From Paraburkholderia ferrariae NBRC 106233 (GTDB lineage: Bacteria > Pseudomonadota > Gammaproteobacteria > Burkholderiales > Burkholderiaceae): a stretch of 64,000 nt of DNA. Shown here one piece after another: positions 9,006 through 17,646 of this stretch. The position numbers and the translations under genes were made by a program. The notes below the pieces were generated by a model that had not been told where the DNA came from, made no database searches, and saw nothing but the letters and a program-made list of their open reading frames with translations. The stretch spans positions 186,001 through 250,000 of the forward strand of contig NZ_BAYB01000008.1 in assembly GCF_000685035.1 (NCBI RefSeq). The letters are read 5' to 3'. Position 1 is the first letter of the stretch; each line of letters starts with the position of its first letter.

Positions 9006-11144
9006 ATGACTTCAATGGATCGCCGCAACTTCCTGCGTGCCGCCGCGGCCGGCGCGACGCTCAGCATGTTCCCGCCCGCGATCCGGCGTGCGCTCGCGAT
9101 TCCCGCGAACAACACGACCGGCACGATCAACGACGTGCAGCACGTCGTGATCTTCATGCAGGAAAACCGCTCGTTCGACCACTACTTCGGCACGCTGCCC
9201 GGCGTGCGCGGCTTCGCCGACCGCTTCACGATCCCGCAGCCGGGCAGCGCGAACGTCTGGCAGCAAAGCGACGGCAGCCGCACCGTGCTGCCGTTCTATC
9301 TGGACAGCACCAAGGGCAATGCGCTGCTCGCGGGCGGCGCGCACTCGTGGACCGATGCGCACAGCGCCTGGGACAACGGCCGCATGACGCAGTGGCCGAA
9401 ATCGAAGGGCGATGTTTCGATGGGCTATCTGCAGAACCCGGACCTGCCCTTTCACTTCGCGCTCGCCAACGCCTTCACGATCTGCGACGCGTATCACTGC
9501 TCGCTGCACGGCGGCACCAACTCGAACCGCATTTTCATGTGGACCGGCACGAACGGCCCCACCGGCTCGAACTACGCCGTGGTGAACAACGACGGCTGGG
9601 ACGGCCTGGGCGCCTCGGCCACGGGCCTCACGTGGACCACCTATGCGGAGCGCCTGCAAGCAGCCGGCGTGAGCTGGAAGGTCTACGAGAACCAGCCCGA
9701 TAACTACACCGACAATCCGCTCGCGGGCTTCGCCACCTTCCGCAAGGTCAACGAGACCATTCCCGGTTCGCCGAACGCGCCTTATACGCCGGCCATGGAA
9801 GCGCTCTCGCCGCTCTACAAGGGCATCGGCAACACCATGCCCGACGGCGGCTTTCTGCAGGCGCTCGCCGACGATATCGCGGCCGGGCAACTGCCGCAGG
9901 TGAGCTGGATCGTCTCGCCGCAGGCCTACTGCGAGCACCCCGGCGCCTCCACGCCAGGCCAGGGCGCGTACTACCTGCAACTGCTGCTCGACACCCTCAC
10001 GGCCAACCCGGACGTGTGGAGCAAGACCGTGCTCATTGTGAACTACGACGAGAACGACTGCTTCTTCGACCACATGCCGCCGCCCGACGCACCCTCGCCC
10101 AACGGCGACGGCACGTATGCCGGCAAATCGACGGTCACGACGCAATACGAATACTTCACGGTGCCGAACCCGCCCGGCGACTCGTCGCCGCTGCCGCCCG
10201 ACGGCCAGCCCTACGGCCCCGGCCCGCGCGTGCCGATGTTCGTGGTCTCGCCGTGGAGCACGGGCGGCTTCGTGAACTCGCAGGTCTTCGATCACACCTC
10301 GGTGCTGCGCTTTCTCGAACAGCGCTTTGGCGTGCTCGAACCGAACATCAGCCCGTGGCGGCGCACCGTGTTCGGCGACCTGACCTCGTGCTTTAACTTC
10401 AGCACCCCGAACGACACGCCGGTCGGCACCATGCCCGCGCCGACCAAAGCCGCCGCCGACGCGCAGAACGCACAGCAGGGCGCGCTCGCCGCGGTGCCGG
10501 TGCCTTCGGTCGCGAGCCAGTCCATGCCGCAGCAGGCGCTGCTGGCGCGCCCCTCGCGCGCGCTGCCCTATCAGCTCCATACGAGTGCGAACGTGGATGC
10601 GCACAACGGCAACGTGTGGCTCGTGTTCAGCAACACGGGCAGCGTGGGCGCCGTGTTCCACGTGTACGACAAGCTGCATCTCGACCTGCCGCCGCGCCGC
10701 TACACGGTGGAGGCAGGCAAGGAACTCTCGGACATCTGGACGCCCACCACCGCCGATGCCGGCGCGTACACCCTCTGGGTGCTCGGTCCGAACGGCTTTC
10801 ACCGCGAGTTCACGGGCAACGTCACGGCGGCTGCGGGCGGCCCGAATCCCGAGGTGCGCGTGTGCTACGACACGGCCAACGACGCGGTCTATCTGACCAT
10901 CATGAACACCGGCGCGAGCGCCAGCAACACGACTGTCACATCGAACGCGTATCGTGCGGACGGCCCGTGGACGTATACGGTCCCGGCCGGCATGCAGGTC
11001 GAACCCTACTGGTCGCTCACGGGGTCGAGCGGCTGGTACGACTTCACGCTCTCGGCGGAGAACGGCGTTACCCGCCGCTTCGCGGGGCGCGTGGAAACGG
11101 GCAAGGACAGCGTCAGCGACCCCGCAATGGGCACCACAGCCTGA
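9006..11144 (+). CDS. plc: Phosphocholine-specific phospholipase C (Tat-exported)
   Basis: 712-residue phospholipase C of the PlcH/PlcN family, hydrolysing phosphatidylcholine and/or sphingomyelin outside the cell. The N-terminus RRNFLRAAAAGATLS is a twin-arginine signal. Catalytic core motifs: QENRSFDHYFG near residue 50, GGTNSNR with the probable nucleophilic Thr, and NYDENDCFFDH. Two C-terminal DUF756-type beta domains follow (about 515-705; HLDLPPRRYTVEAG and similar). The start at 9006 gives the canonical Tat leader. It lies 88 bases after the small lipoprotein gene, probably the same transcript. H and N types cannot be separated by eye. Such enzymes serve phosphate scavenging and virulence in Burkholderia and Pseudomonas. 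Confidence 0.93.
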   Translation: MTSMDRRNFLRAAAAGATLSMFPPAIRRALAIPANNTTGTINDVQHVVIFMQENRSFDHYFGTLPGVRGFADRFTIPQPGSANVWQQSDGSRTVLPFYLDSTKGNALLAGGAHSWTDAHSAWDNGRMTQWPKSKGDVSMGYLQNPDLPFHFALANAFTICDAYHCSLHGGTNSNRIFMWTGTNGPTGSNYAVVNNDGWDGLGASATGLTWTTYAERLQAAGVSWKVYENQPDNYTDNPLAGFATFRKVNETIPGSPNAPYTPAMEALSPLYKGIGNTMPDGGFLQALADDIAAGQLPQVSWIVSPQAYCEHPGASTPGQGAYYLQLLLDTLTANPDVWSKTVLIVNYDENDCFFDHMPPPDAPSPNGDGTYAGKSTVTTQYEYFTVPNPPGDSSPLPPDGQPYGPGPRVPMFVVSPWSTGGFVNSQVFDHTSVLRFLEQRFGVLEPNISPWRRTVFGDLTSCFNFSTPNDTPVGTMPAPTKAAADAQNAQQGALAAVPVPSVASQSMPQQALLARPSRALPYQLHTSANVDAHNGNVWLVFSNTGSVGAVFHVYDKLHLDLPPRRYTVEAGKELSDIWTPTTADAGAYTLWVLGPNGFHREFTGNVTAAAGGPNPEVRVCYDTANDAVYLTIMNTGASASNTTVTSNAYRADGPWTYTVPAGMQVEPYWSLTGSSGWYDFTLSAENGVTRRFAGRVETGKDSVSDPAMGTTA

Positions 11145-11337
11145 ACAGGCGGGTCGTTGCGAAAGCAACGTCCGGGTGTCGCCGGGGCAAGGTCAGCCTC
11201 GTGGAAAACCGATTCACCGGCCCCGTATCCGCGCAAAGGCCCAGGCCGTGCGCGCGGATACGAGGCCGTGATGTCCACATGCTTGTGCGGGGATGCAACG
11301 AAGCATGACACCAACAACCAACACCTACCTTAAACAG

Positions 11338-12510
11338 ATGAACAAGCTACGACTTTCCGGTATCGCCCTCGCGCTCGTCGGCGCGAGTTCGGGCGCCCAC
11401 GCCGCGGACAGCGTCACGCTCTACGGCGTCATCGACACTTCCCTCCAGTACGTGAACCACGCGAACTCCGGGGGCGACCACCGCTGGGGCATGCAGGACG
11501 GCAACCTCTCGGGCAGCCGCTGGGGCCTCAAGGGCTCCGAAGATCTGGGCGGCGGCCTGAAGGCGATCTTCCAGCTCGAGAACGGTTTCAACCCGAACAC
11601 GGGCGCCTTCCACCAGGGCGGCAAGATGTTCGGCCGCCAGGCGTTCGTGGGCCTCTCGGGCGACCAGTGGGGTACGGTCACGCTGGGCCGCCAGTACGAC
11701 CCGCTCGTCGACATGGTCCAGCCGCTCACGGCCGACAACTATTTCAGCAGCATGTTCGCCACGCCGGGCGACGTCGATAACAACGACAACAGCTCGCGCA
11801 CGAGCAACGCCGTGAAGTACGTCTCGCCGGTGCTCTCGGGCTTCCAGTTCGAAGGTCTCTACGCCCTCGGCGGCGTGGCGGGCCAGACGGGCTCGGGCCA
11901 GACGTGGTCGGGCGCGGCCACCTACTCGATCGGCTCGTTCAGCGCCGCCGCGGGCTACTTCTACGCGGCCAACGCGGCGTCGGCGACGAAGCGCACGGGC
12001 TGGAGCGGCACCTCGGACGGCACGTTCGACGGCAACTTCGATCCGGACACGCCGCTCAACAACGGCTACGTCACGGCGAAGTCCATCGGCATCGCCTCGG
12101 TGGCCGCGCAATACGTGTTCGGCCCGTTCACGGCCAACCTGCGCTACAGCAACGCGCAGTACCGTCCGGACGCGGAATCGGCGTTCTTCAACACCGAGCG
12201 CTACAACGTGGGCGGCGCCTACCTCGGCTACCAGGCCACGCCTGCGCTGCTGCTGGGTCTCGGCTACGTCTACACGAAGTCGAGCGGCGACACGTCGGCG
12301 ACCTACAACCAGGTTTCGCTGGGCGCGGACTACTCGCTTTCGAAGCGCACCGATGTCTACTTGATGGGCGCATGGCAGCACGCCAGCGGCGAACAGGGCA
12401 ACGGCAAGGGCGGCGCGGTGCAGGCCGAAGCGTCGGTCGGCTCGTATGGCTACTCGTCGGCGTACACGGTGCAGGACATCGTGACCGTGGGCATCCGCCA
12501 CAAGTTCTGA
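11338..12510 (+). CDS. Gram-negative porin (Burkholderiales OmpC type)
   Basis: 390-residue trimeric-porin family protein of the outer membrane. Signal peptide MNKLRLSGIALALVGASSGAHA, then SVTLYGVIDTSLQY as the first strand. The PEFRLG-like constriction segment SRWGLKGSEDLGGGLKAIFQLE follows, and a terminal strand ends in Phe (VTVGIRHKF), as needed for BAM-dependent insertion. ATG 11338 is chosen because the signal peptide begins there; an in-frame ATG at 11305 has no better ribosome site. It follows the phospholipase C gene by 193 bases and ends in a strong terminator. Confidence 0.93.
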   Translation: MNKLRLSGIALALVGASSGAHAADSVTLYGVIDTSLQYVNHANSGGDHRWGMQDGNLSGSRWGLKGSEDLGGGLKAIFQLENGFNPNTGAFHQGGKMFGRQAFVGLSGDQWGTVTLGRQYDPLVDMVQPLTADNYFSSMFATPGDVDNNDNSSRTSNAVKYVSPVLSGFQFEGLYALGGVAGQTGSGQTWSGAATYSIGSFSAAAGYFYAANAASATKRTGWSGTSDGTFDGNFDPDTPLNNGYVTAKSIGIASVAAQYVFGPFTANLRYSNAQYRPDAESAFFNTERYNVGGAYLGYQATPALLLGLGYVYTKSSGDTSATYNQVSLGADYSLSKRTDVYLMGAWQHASGEQGNGKGGAVQAEASVGSYGYSSAYTVQDIVTVGIRHKF

Positions 12511-12532
12511 TCGCTTGCCGCACGGCAGGACA

Positions 12533-12570
12533 GAACGGCCGCGCAGCGATGCGCGGCCGTTCTTCTTTTT
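12533..12570 (+). terminator. Rho-independent terminator of the porin gene
   Basis: Perfect 12-bp stem GAACGGCCGCGC / GCGCGGCCGTTC (12533-12544 and 12551-12562), 6-base loop, then TTCTTTTT (12563-12570). It starts 23 bases after the porin stop codon. Confidence 0.92.
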
Positions 12571-12610
12571 GCCCCACGGTTTGCACGGTGGTTTGCACCG
12601 CGCAACGACA

Positions 12611-12775
12611 CTAGCGCCGCCTTGCGATACCCATGACGAGCGTGACGAGGAAGATCACGAGGAAGATGTAGAACAGGATCTTCGCGATGGCGGCCGCGCC
12701 CGCCGCAATGCCGCCGAAGCCGAACACGGCGGCGACGATCGCGATGATGAAGAAGATGATCGCGTACTGAAGCAT
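12611..12775 (-). CDS. DUF1328 (YtjA-type) small membrane protein
   Basis: 54-residue protein beginning [20 protein letters not shown] and ending GIARRR, with two hydrophobic helices separated by a Gly/Ala turn. This matches the DUF1328/YtjA family of small inner-membrane proteins; function unknown, often stress-induced. GGAGG lies 6 bases before the ATG. It is convergent with the porin gene, whose terminator lies between them. Confidence 0.88.
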   Translation of the reverse strand: MLQYAIIFFIIAIVAAVFGFGGIAAGAAAIAKILFYIFLVIFLVTLVMGIARRR

Positions 12776-13119
12776 GACGTCCTCCAGTCCCCGTTATGGC
12801 GGGGCAAATGTGAGCGCCTTTCGGGCGGCGTTGCGTTCGACGGGGCCGGACAATCCGGCCCCAACCCCGCGCCTGGCGCTTTTTTCACGCTTTTTTCCCG
12901 CTTCTTTCCTCGAGCGACTGCCTTGTGTCTGCCCTGTGGGATACTCGCGCCCGGCACGTGTCAACACAGTGAGCAAACCGGATGCCCGGCCCCGCGTTCG
13001 GCGTGGCGCCCGTAGTACCGGTGCCCGCGCCACGCCAGCGCCTTGGGTCGCGCAAGCGATGTGCCACGAACGGCCGTTCTTGACGTATTGATCGGTATCG
13101 GCAGGCAAATCGCTTCGCA
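12776..13119. other. Intergenic, no gene seen
   Basis: 344 bases between two minus-strand genes. The promoter of the DUF1328 gene should be in the right-hand part. The stretch 12876-12910 has T-rich runs (CTTTTTTC twice), but I see no hairpin before them that would make a convincing terminator for the esterase gene. Confidence 0.4.
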
Positions 13120-13983
13120 TCACACCTGTTCGGCAGGCGGATGCCAGCCGTTGTGCCTGAACGACGTCGAGAAGAACAGCACCTGATAGCGAATCGCATT
13201 GGACCAGTAGGCCCACGTATGGCCGCCCGGCCGCTCCGCATAGTCGTGCGGTATGCCGAGCGCGATGAGCCGTTCGTGCAGCACCCGGTTCGACTTCACG
13301 AAGTAGTCGCTCACGCCGCAATCGATCGTTAGGTCGATATGGGCCTGTTCGAATTGGCGTGCACTGGTAATGATCGCGTTGCGGGTCCAGAACGCCGCGT
13401 GCCGCGCGGGGTTGCCGAACACGCGGTCGATGCCGGGCTCGTCTTCGCAGGCGCGCGGGTCCACGGCCCCGCTCATGCTGCCCGCCGCGCCGAAGGTGCC
13501 GGGCTTGTCGAGCGCGATGCGCAGCGCGCCGAAGCCGCCCATGCTGAGCCCCGTGATCGCGCGGGCCTCCTTCGTCGCCAAGGTCCGGAAGTGGGCGTCC
13601 ACCCAGCTCACCACCTCGGCGCCGATGTAGGTTTCGTAGCGGCTCTGCGAATCGAAGGGGCTGTCGATGTACCAGCTCTCGTGGCCGCCATCCGGCATCA
13701 CCAGTATCACGTGATAGCGGTCGGCCAGCCGGGCAATGGGGGAATTCGCGGTCCAGTCCGTATGGTCGCCGCCCGAGCCGTGCAGGACGTAGATCACGGG
13801 AAAGCGCTGGGCGGGGTCGCCGCGCCCGTAGTCGTCGGGCAAGACCACCGTGGCCTTGAAGGTTTGCCGCATGGCGGCACTGGGAATGCTCACGACCTGC
13901 GACTGGAAAGCCCAGACAGGTCCGGCAAAGAGCAACGTCGAAACGAACCAGAGTGCAAGCCGAAGTGCGCGGGCCGTGTTCAT
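13120..13983 (-). CDS. Secreted alpha/beta-hydrolase esterase (esterase D / PF00756 type)
   Basis: 287-residue putative esterase exported by a signal peptide (first about 26 residues, ending VWA). It has the oxyanion loop VLHGSGGDHTDW, the nucleophile elbow GLSMGGFG with the catalytic Ser, and the terminal catalytic His in GGHTW. The family includes S-formylglutathione hydrolase, tributyrin esterases and mycolyl transferases; as an exported enzyme it more likely hydrolyses short acyl esters. ATG 13983 is preferred over a GTG 27 bases upstream because the signal peptide is then normal; neither has a strong Shine-Dalgarno. Monocistronic. Confidence 0.88.
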   Translation of the reverse strand: MNTARALRLALWFVSTLLFAGPVWAFQSQVVSIPSAAMRQTFKATVVLPDDYGRGDPAQRFPVIYVLHGSGGDHTDWTANSPIARLADRYHVILVMPDGGHESWYIDSPFDSQSRYETYIGAEVVSWVDAHFRTLATKEARAITGLSMGGFGALRIALDKPGTFGAAGSMSGAVDPRACEDEPGIDRVFGNPARHAAFWTRNAIITSARQFEQAHIDLTIDCGVSDYFVKSNRVLHERLIALGIPHDYAERPGGHTWAYWSNAIRYQVLFFSTSFRHNGWHPPAEQV

Positions 13984-14157
13984 GAGGGGTCGCTCTTGTT
14001 GTAGTGGCACCTTGCGGCGGCCAGTGAAACGCTCTGGCCGACTCTAGCAACGGGCACTTACAGTCAAATTTCAGCCAACCCTACGAACCGCAAGGAAAGC
14101 GCGCTGTCCCTCCCGGCGATCAGCGCGCAACCGGCACAATCACAAGCCGAGGCAAAC

Positions 14158-15159
14158 TCAGAACTGCTCGATCCAGGTTGCAAGCCTGTCGGCCGGGAAG
14201 TCCGACTTCGGATGAGCAGGCTGGAACGCGACGGCCTCGCCTTTGCGCGAGGCGCCCAGCGCGAAGCCATTCACGTCCAGCCAGAGCAGGCTCGCGAGCC
14301 ACACGGCGTGGCGGATCGACACGGCCTTGCCCGCCGGTTCCCCGAGGTATTCGACCAGTGCGGCACGCTCGTCCACCGCGAAGCCATCGTCTTCGCGCCG
14401 GACGGGAACGCCCGCCGCCTCGAGCGTCTCGGCCATGGCCGCCACCGCATCGGCCACGCTGGAACTAAAGCGCCGGTTGCGCAGCGCCGTGAAGTTCTCC
14501 GCCACCATATGGGCAAACGTTCCGCTGCGCTGGCTCTCCGCCGCGACCACATCGGAGTAGTCCACCAGCAGCCAGTCCGGCTCCGGACACTGCACCTCGG
14601 CAAGCGCGGCCGCGGCGAGGTAGGTTTCCACCGGCTGGAAACGCTCCGGGCCAACGAGCGCGGCAGCGAGCATGCGGACCTGACCGATGCGCGTGGCGAG
14701 CATCTGCTTGTGCAGCACGCCCAGTTTCTCGCGCACCAGTTGGTCGCGCTCCTTGCGTAGCTCGGAGAGTTCCAGCGCCTGCTTCAGCTCCATGCGCAGC
14801 GCCGTAATGTCCCACGGCTTTTTGATGTAGCGGTGGATATGGCCGAGATTGATGGCCGCAACGGTCTGGTCGATCTCCGAATACGCAGTGGTCAATATCC
14901 GCACGATATGCGGGTAGCGCTCGCTCGCATAACGCAGCAACTCGTTGCCGAACTCGCCCGGCATGCGCTGATCGGAAACCAGCACCCCCACCCGGTCGCC
15001 ATGCGCGTCCAGGAGCGCCTTGCCCTCTTCCACCGAGCCGCCGGTAAAGACGGGCGCCAGGCTCCCGATGGCCCGCTGGAAATACTTCACAGCGGTGGCC
15101 TCGTCATCAACGAAGATAATCGCCGGTGACGACTCCTCTTTGGCTTTCACTTCGTTCAT
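14158..15159 (-). CDS. phcQ: Response regulator PhcQ
   Basis: 333-residue response regulator, fourth gene of the phcBSRQ operon. The receiver domain (about 12-130) has acidic pocket VDDE, phospho-acceptor D63 (VSDQRMPG) and K113 (IKKPW). The remaining 200 residues have no recognised DNA-binding or enzymatic output motif. In Ralstonia, PhcQ works with PhcR downstream of PhcS to control the master regulator PhcA. The start overlaps the phcR stop (TGATG), with AGGAG six bases before it. Assigned from domain structure and the exact gene order, not from full-length comparison. Confidence 0.82.
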   Translation of the reverse strand: MNEVKAKEESSPAIIFVDDEATAVKYFQRAIGSLAPVFTGGSVEEGKALLDAHGDRVGVLVSDQRMPGEFGNELLRYASERYPHIVRILTTAYSEIDQTVAAINLGHIHRYIKKPWDITALRMELKQALELSELRKERDQLVREKLGVLHKQMLATRIGQVRMLAAALVGPERFQPVETYLAAAALAEVQCPEPDWLLVDYSDVVAAESQRSGTFAHMVAENFTALRNRRFSSSVADAVAAMAETLEAAGVPVRREDDGFAVDERAALVEYLGEPAGKAVSIRHAVWLASLLWLDVNGFALGASRKGEAVAFQPAHPKSDFPADRLATWIEQF

Positions 15160-16283
15160 CAAGAACTCCTGAGCGATTGACTTCTGGTATTAGAAAATTC
15201 CAGCACTACGGTGGTGCCGGCTCCCAATGTGGATTCGATATGCAGCGCGCCGCGGCAAGACTGCATGACGCGGTTGCACAGCATCAGCCCCAACCCGTTT
15301 CCGCCCGATTCCGCGTAGGTGGTCACCGGGTCTTTCAACAGGTGGGCGCGGATTTCGGGCGCAATGCCCGGGCCGTTGTCGCTAACGGTAATGCGGGGCT
15401 GGGGCTGCGCCACCACGGTAAAGCGCACCGCTGGCGCCGCCGCATCGGCAAGCGCGCGCAAGGCGTTGGACAGGAGCGACGAGAGCACGAGGGCCACGCA
15501 ATTGGGCTGCGTAGTCACGGCAAAGTCGCCGTGCACTTCGACCTGCACCCACGACCGCTGCGCCGCCGCGAACGGATAGGTATCGAGCAGCGCGGAGATC
15601 AGTCCGTGCGCCGTTGCCTCGCTGCGGGCGTCGTCGCCCGCCGCTTTCCGGCGTCCATTGTGAACCGAGCGCCAGAACGACGACACCACGGCCATGCAAT
15701 ACTGCGCGCCCTCGCGCATGGAGCGGGCCGTTCCGGCTATTTCCCGTTGCGATTCGGGCTGCCCCTCGGCGCGATCTTCGATGCTGAGCGCATTCAGCGC
15801 GATGGCCGCAAGCGGCGTATTCAGTTCGTGCGCGAGGAAAGCCAGGGTTTCGTCCACGGCTTTCAGGCGATGATCCTGAATGGCGCGCTCCTGGTAGCGC
15901 TCGAACGCGAGGCGCAGCGCATCGCGCACCGCGTCCGCCATGAGCGGCTTCTCCAGAATACGGAACACCTCGCCGGTATTGACGGTTCGCAGCAGCACGT
16001 CCACGTCCGCGTAAGCCGTGACCATGATGCGCACGATGTGCGGAAACGCCTGCGCCACGTGGCGCAGCAGGTTGCCGCCGTCGCGCCCGGGCATGCGGAA
16101 GTCCGTCACCAGCACGGCGATGCGGGCGCTTTCCCGGTCGAGGACGGCAATCGCCTCGTCCGTGCTCGTGGCCACCAGCACCTCGTAGTGCGCCCCGACC
16201 ATGCGGGCGAAATACTTGCAGGCCAGCTCTTCGTCGTCGACGTAGAGCAGCGTGCGCGGTGTCAGCCTGAGGTCGTTCATCAT
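15159..16283 (-). CDS. phcR: Hybrid response regulator / histidine kinase PhcR
   Basis: 374 residues with an inverted layout: an N-terminal receiver (D61 in VTDFRMPG, K112 in LEKP) followed by a histidine kinase transmitter (H152 in FLAHELNTPLAA, N-box-like SNALRAL, G-box DNGPGIA and GNGLGLML). A response regulator whose output is a kinase domain is the hallmark of Ralstonia PhcR. It likely receives phosphate from PhcS and relays the quorum state to PhcA activity. It begins 6 bases after the phcS stop and is coupled to phcQ by a TGATG overlap. Confidence 0.88.
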   Translation of the reverse strand: MMNDLRLTPRTLLYVDDEELACKYFARMVGAHYEVLVATSTDEAIAVLDRESARIAVLVTDFRMPGRDGGNLLRHVAQAFPHIVRIMVTAYADVDVLLRTVNTGEVFRILEKPLMADAVRDALRLAFERYQERAIQDHRLKAVDETLAFLAHELNTPLAAIALNALSIEDRAEGQPESQREIAGTARSMREGAQYCMAVVSSFWRSVHNGRRKAAGDDARSEATAHGLISALLDTYPFAAAQRSWVQVEVHGDFAVTTQPNCVALVLSSLLSNALRALADAAAPAVRFTVVAQPQPRITVSDNGPGIAPEIRAHLLKDPVTTYAESGGNGLGLMLCNRVMQSCRGALHIESTLGAGTTVVLEFSNTRSQSLRSS

Positions 16284-16289
16284 GTGCCC

Positions 16290-17624
16290 TCACGTAGCGC
16301 GCGACAGATCGAAGCTGAACGCGGCCCAGCTGCCCAGTTCGCTCTCGGCATACAGCAGGCCGCCATGGCGCTCGATCACGGCATAGCTGATCGACAGCCC
16401 GAGGCCCAGGCCCTGCCCCACGTCGCGGGTCGTAAAGAACGGTTCGAACACGCGTGCGAGGTGCTCGTCGGCAATGCCTGGCCCGTTGTCGCGCACGGTC
16501 ACATGCAGCCGCTGCTCCACCCATCCGCCGGTGATGTGGATGGCCGGCCCGGCAGTCCCGGCCTTGCGCATGGCCAGCGCGGCATTGGAGAACAGGTTGA
16601 TCAGCACGCCGACGATGGCGGCTTCGTCGCCCTGCACCAGCGTATCGGGCGGCAGTTCGCGGACCACGGCCACGCCCCGCAACTCGTGGCCGATCAGCCG
16701 GAGCGCCGAATCGAGCGCCCGTTCGAACAGGAACGGCGTTTTGGCCTCCGCTTCGGCGTCGGCCTTGCGATAGGCGAAGGTCTTCAGGTCCGCCACGATG
16801 TGCTGGATGCGCTGCATGCCCTGCTTCGCATCGACCAGACACTCCTGCAGCACCGACTCCGCCTTGGCCGCCGGCTCCTCCAGCGCGACCTCGATCGCCA
16901 TCAGGCAGAAGTTCACCGGGTTGTTGACCTCGTGCAGCAAACCCGCGGAAAGCGTGCCGATGGCCGCCATTTTTTCCTGTTGCAGCAGTTGGCCCTTGAT
17001 GTCGAGCAGCTTGCGGTTGATCGCCTCGAGTTCGGCGTTCTTCTCGGACACTTCGGCCTTCAGCCGGAACAGCGAGAAGCGGATGCGCTCGTTGAAGAAG
17101 GTGTACACGGCACTCGCGGCAGCGGCGAACAGCAGCAGCAAGGCGTTCACGGTCATCGTGCCCGCCGACGCCATCCCGCCGGGATGCAGCAGGCAGGCCG
17201 CCAGATAGAGGCCGCAGGACAGCACGCCGAACACCAGGTTCTGCCACAAGCCGAAGGGCAGCGCGATGCCCGAAGCGAAGATGGCGAGGTTCAGCCCCAT
17301 GAAGTAGGGCGACAGAACACCATCAGTTCTCCAGATCATCCATGAAATCATGATCTGCGGCAGCAGCAGCCAGGACAGCGTGAGCCATGGGGCGAAACGC
17401 CGCCCCACCGTGCTGCTCAACAGGATCACGATGCCGCCGATCAGCAGCGAGACGAACAGACGCGCGGCGGTAAACGACGTCAGCAGCTGGGGGTACTGCG
17501 CATAATCCAGCCCCACGCCCAGCAGGACGAGCACGATGGCGGTATAGGCGCCGCCACGGCTGAAAGTCACGCGGAAATCGGCCAGTTCAGCTTGATAACC
17601 TGTGTGCAGTTGAGCGGTACTCAT
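16290..17624 (-). CDS. phcS: Sensor histidine kinase PhcS
   Basis: 444-residue membrane sensor kinase. Five to six hydrophobic segments occupy residues 25-175 with little periplasmic sequence, fitting a receptor for a lipid-like ligand within the membrane. A coiled coil (about 185-218) leads to the H-box GLLHEVNNP with H231, then N-box and G-boxes (DNGPGIADEH, GQGLGLGLSIS). In Ralstonia, PhcS senses the methyl ester made by PhcB. The chosen ATG is 22 bases after the phcB stop; an upstream in-frame start would overlap phcB. Weak ribosome site, probably translationally coupled. Confidence 0.87.
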   Translation of the reverse strand: MSTAQLHTGYQAELADFRVTFSRGGAYTAIVLVLLGVGLDYAQYPQLLTSFTAARLFVSLLIGGIVILLSSTVGRRFAPWLTLSWLLLPQIMISWMIWRTDGVLSPYFMGLNLAIFASGIALPFGLWQNLVFGVLSCGLYLAACLLHPGGMASAGTMTVNALLLLFAAAASAVYTFFNERIRFSLFRLKAEVSEKNAELEAINRKLLDIKGQLLQQEKMAAIGTLSAGLLHEVNNPVNFCLMAIEVALEEPAAKAESVLQECLVDAKQGMQRIQHIVADLKTFAYRKADAEAEAKTPFLFERALDSALRLIGHELRGVAVVRELPPDTLVQGDEAAIVGVLINLFSNAALAMRKAGTAGPAIHITGGWVEQRLHVTVRDNGPGIADEHLARVFEPFFTTRDVGQGLGLGLSISYAVIERHGGLLYAESELGSWAAFSFDLSRAT

Positions 17625-17646
17625 GAATGGGGTGTCTGCCGACGTT

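Noticed and set aside
9012..11168. 718-codon open frame on the minus strand
   Set aside because: Antisense to phospholipase C; Arg/His/Val-rich composition typical of GC-driven shadow frames, with no ribosome site or family motif.
15126..17345. 739-codon plus-strand open frame across phcQ, phcR and phcS
   Set aside because: Shadow of three well-supported genes on the other strand; composition rich in Arg, His and Gln with no domain.
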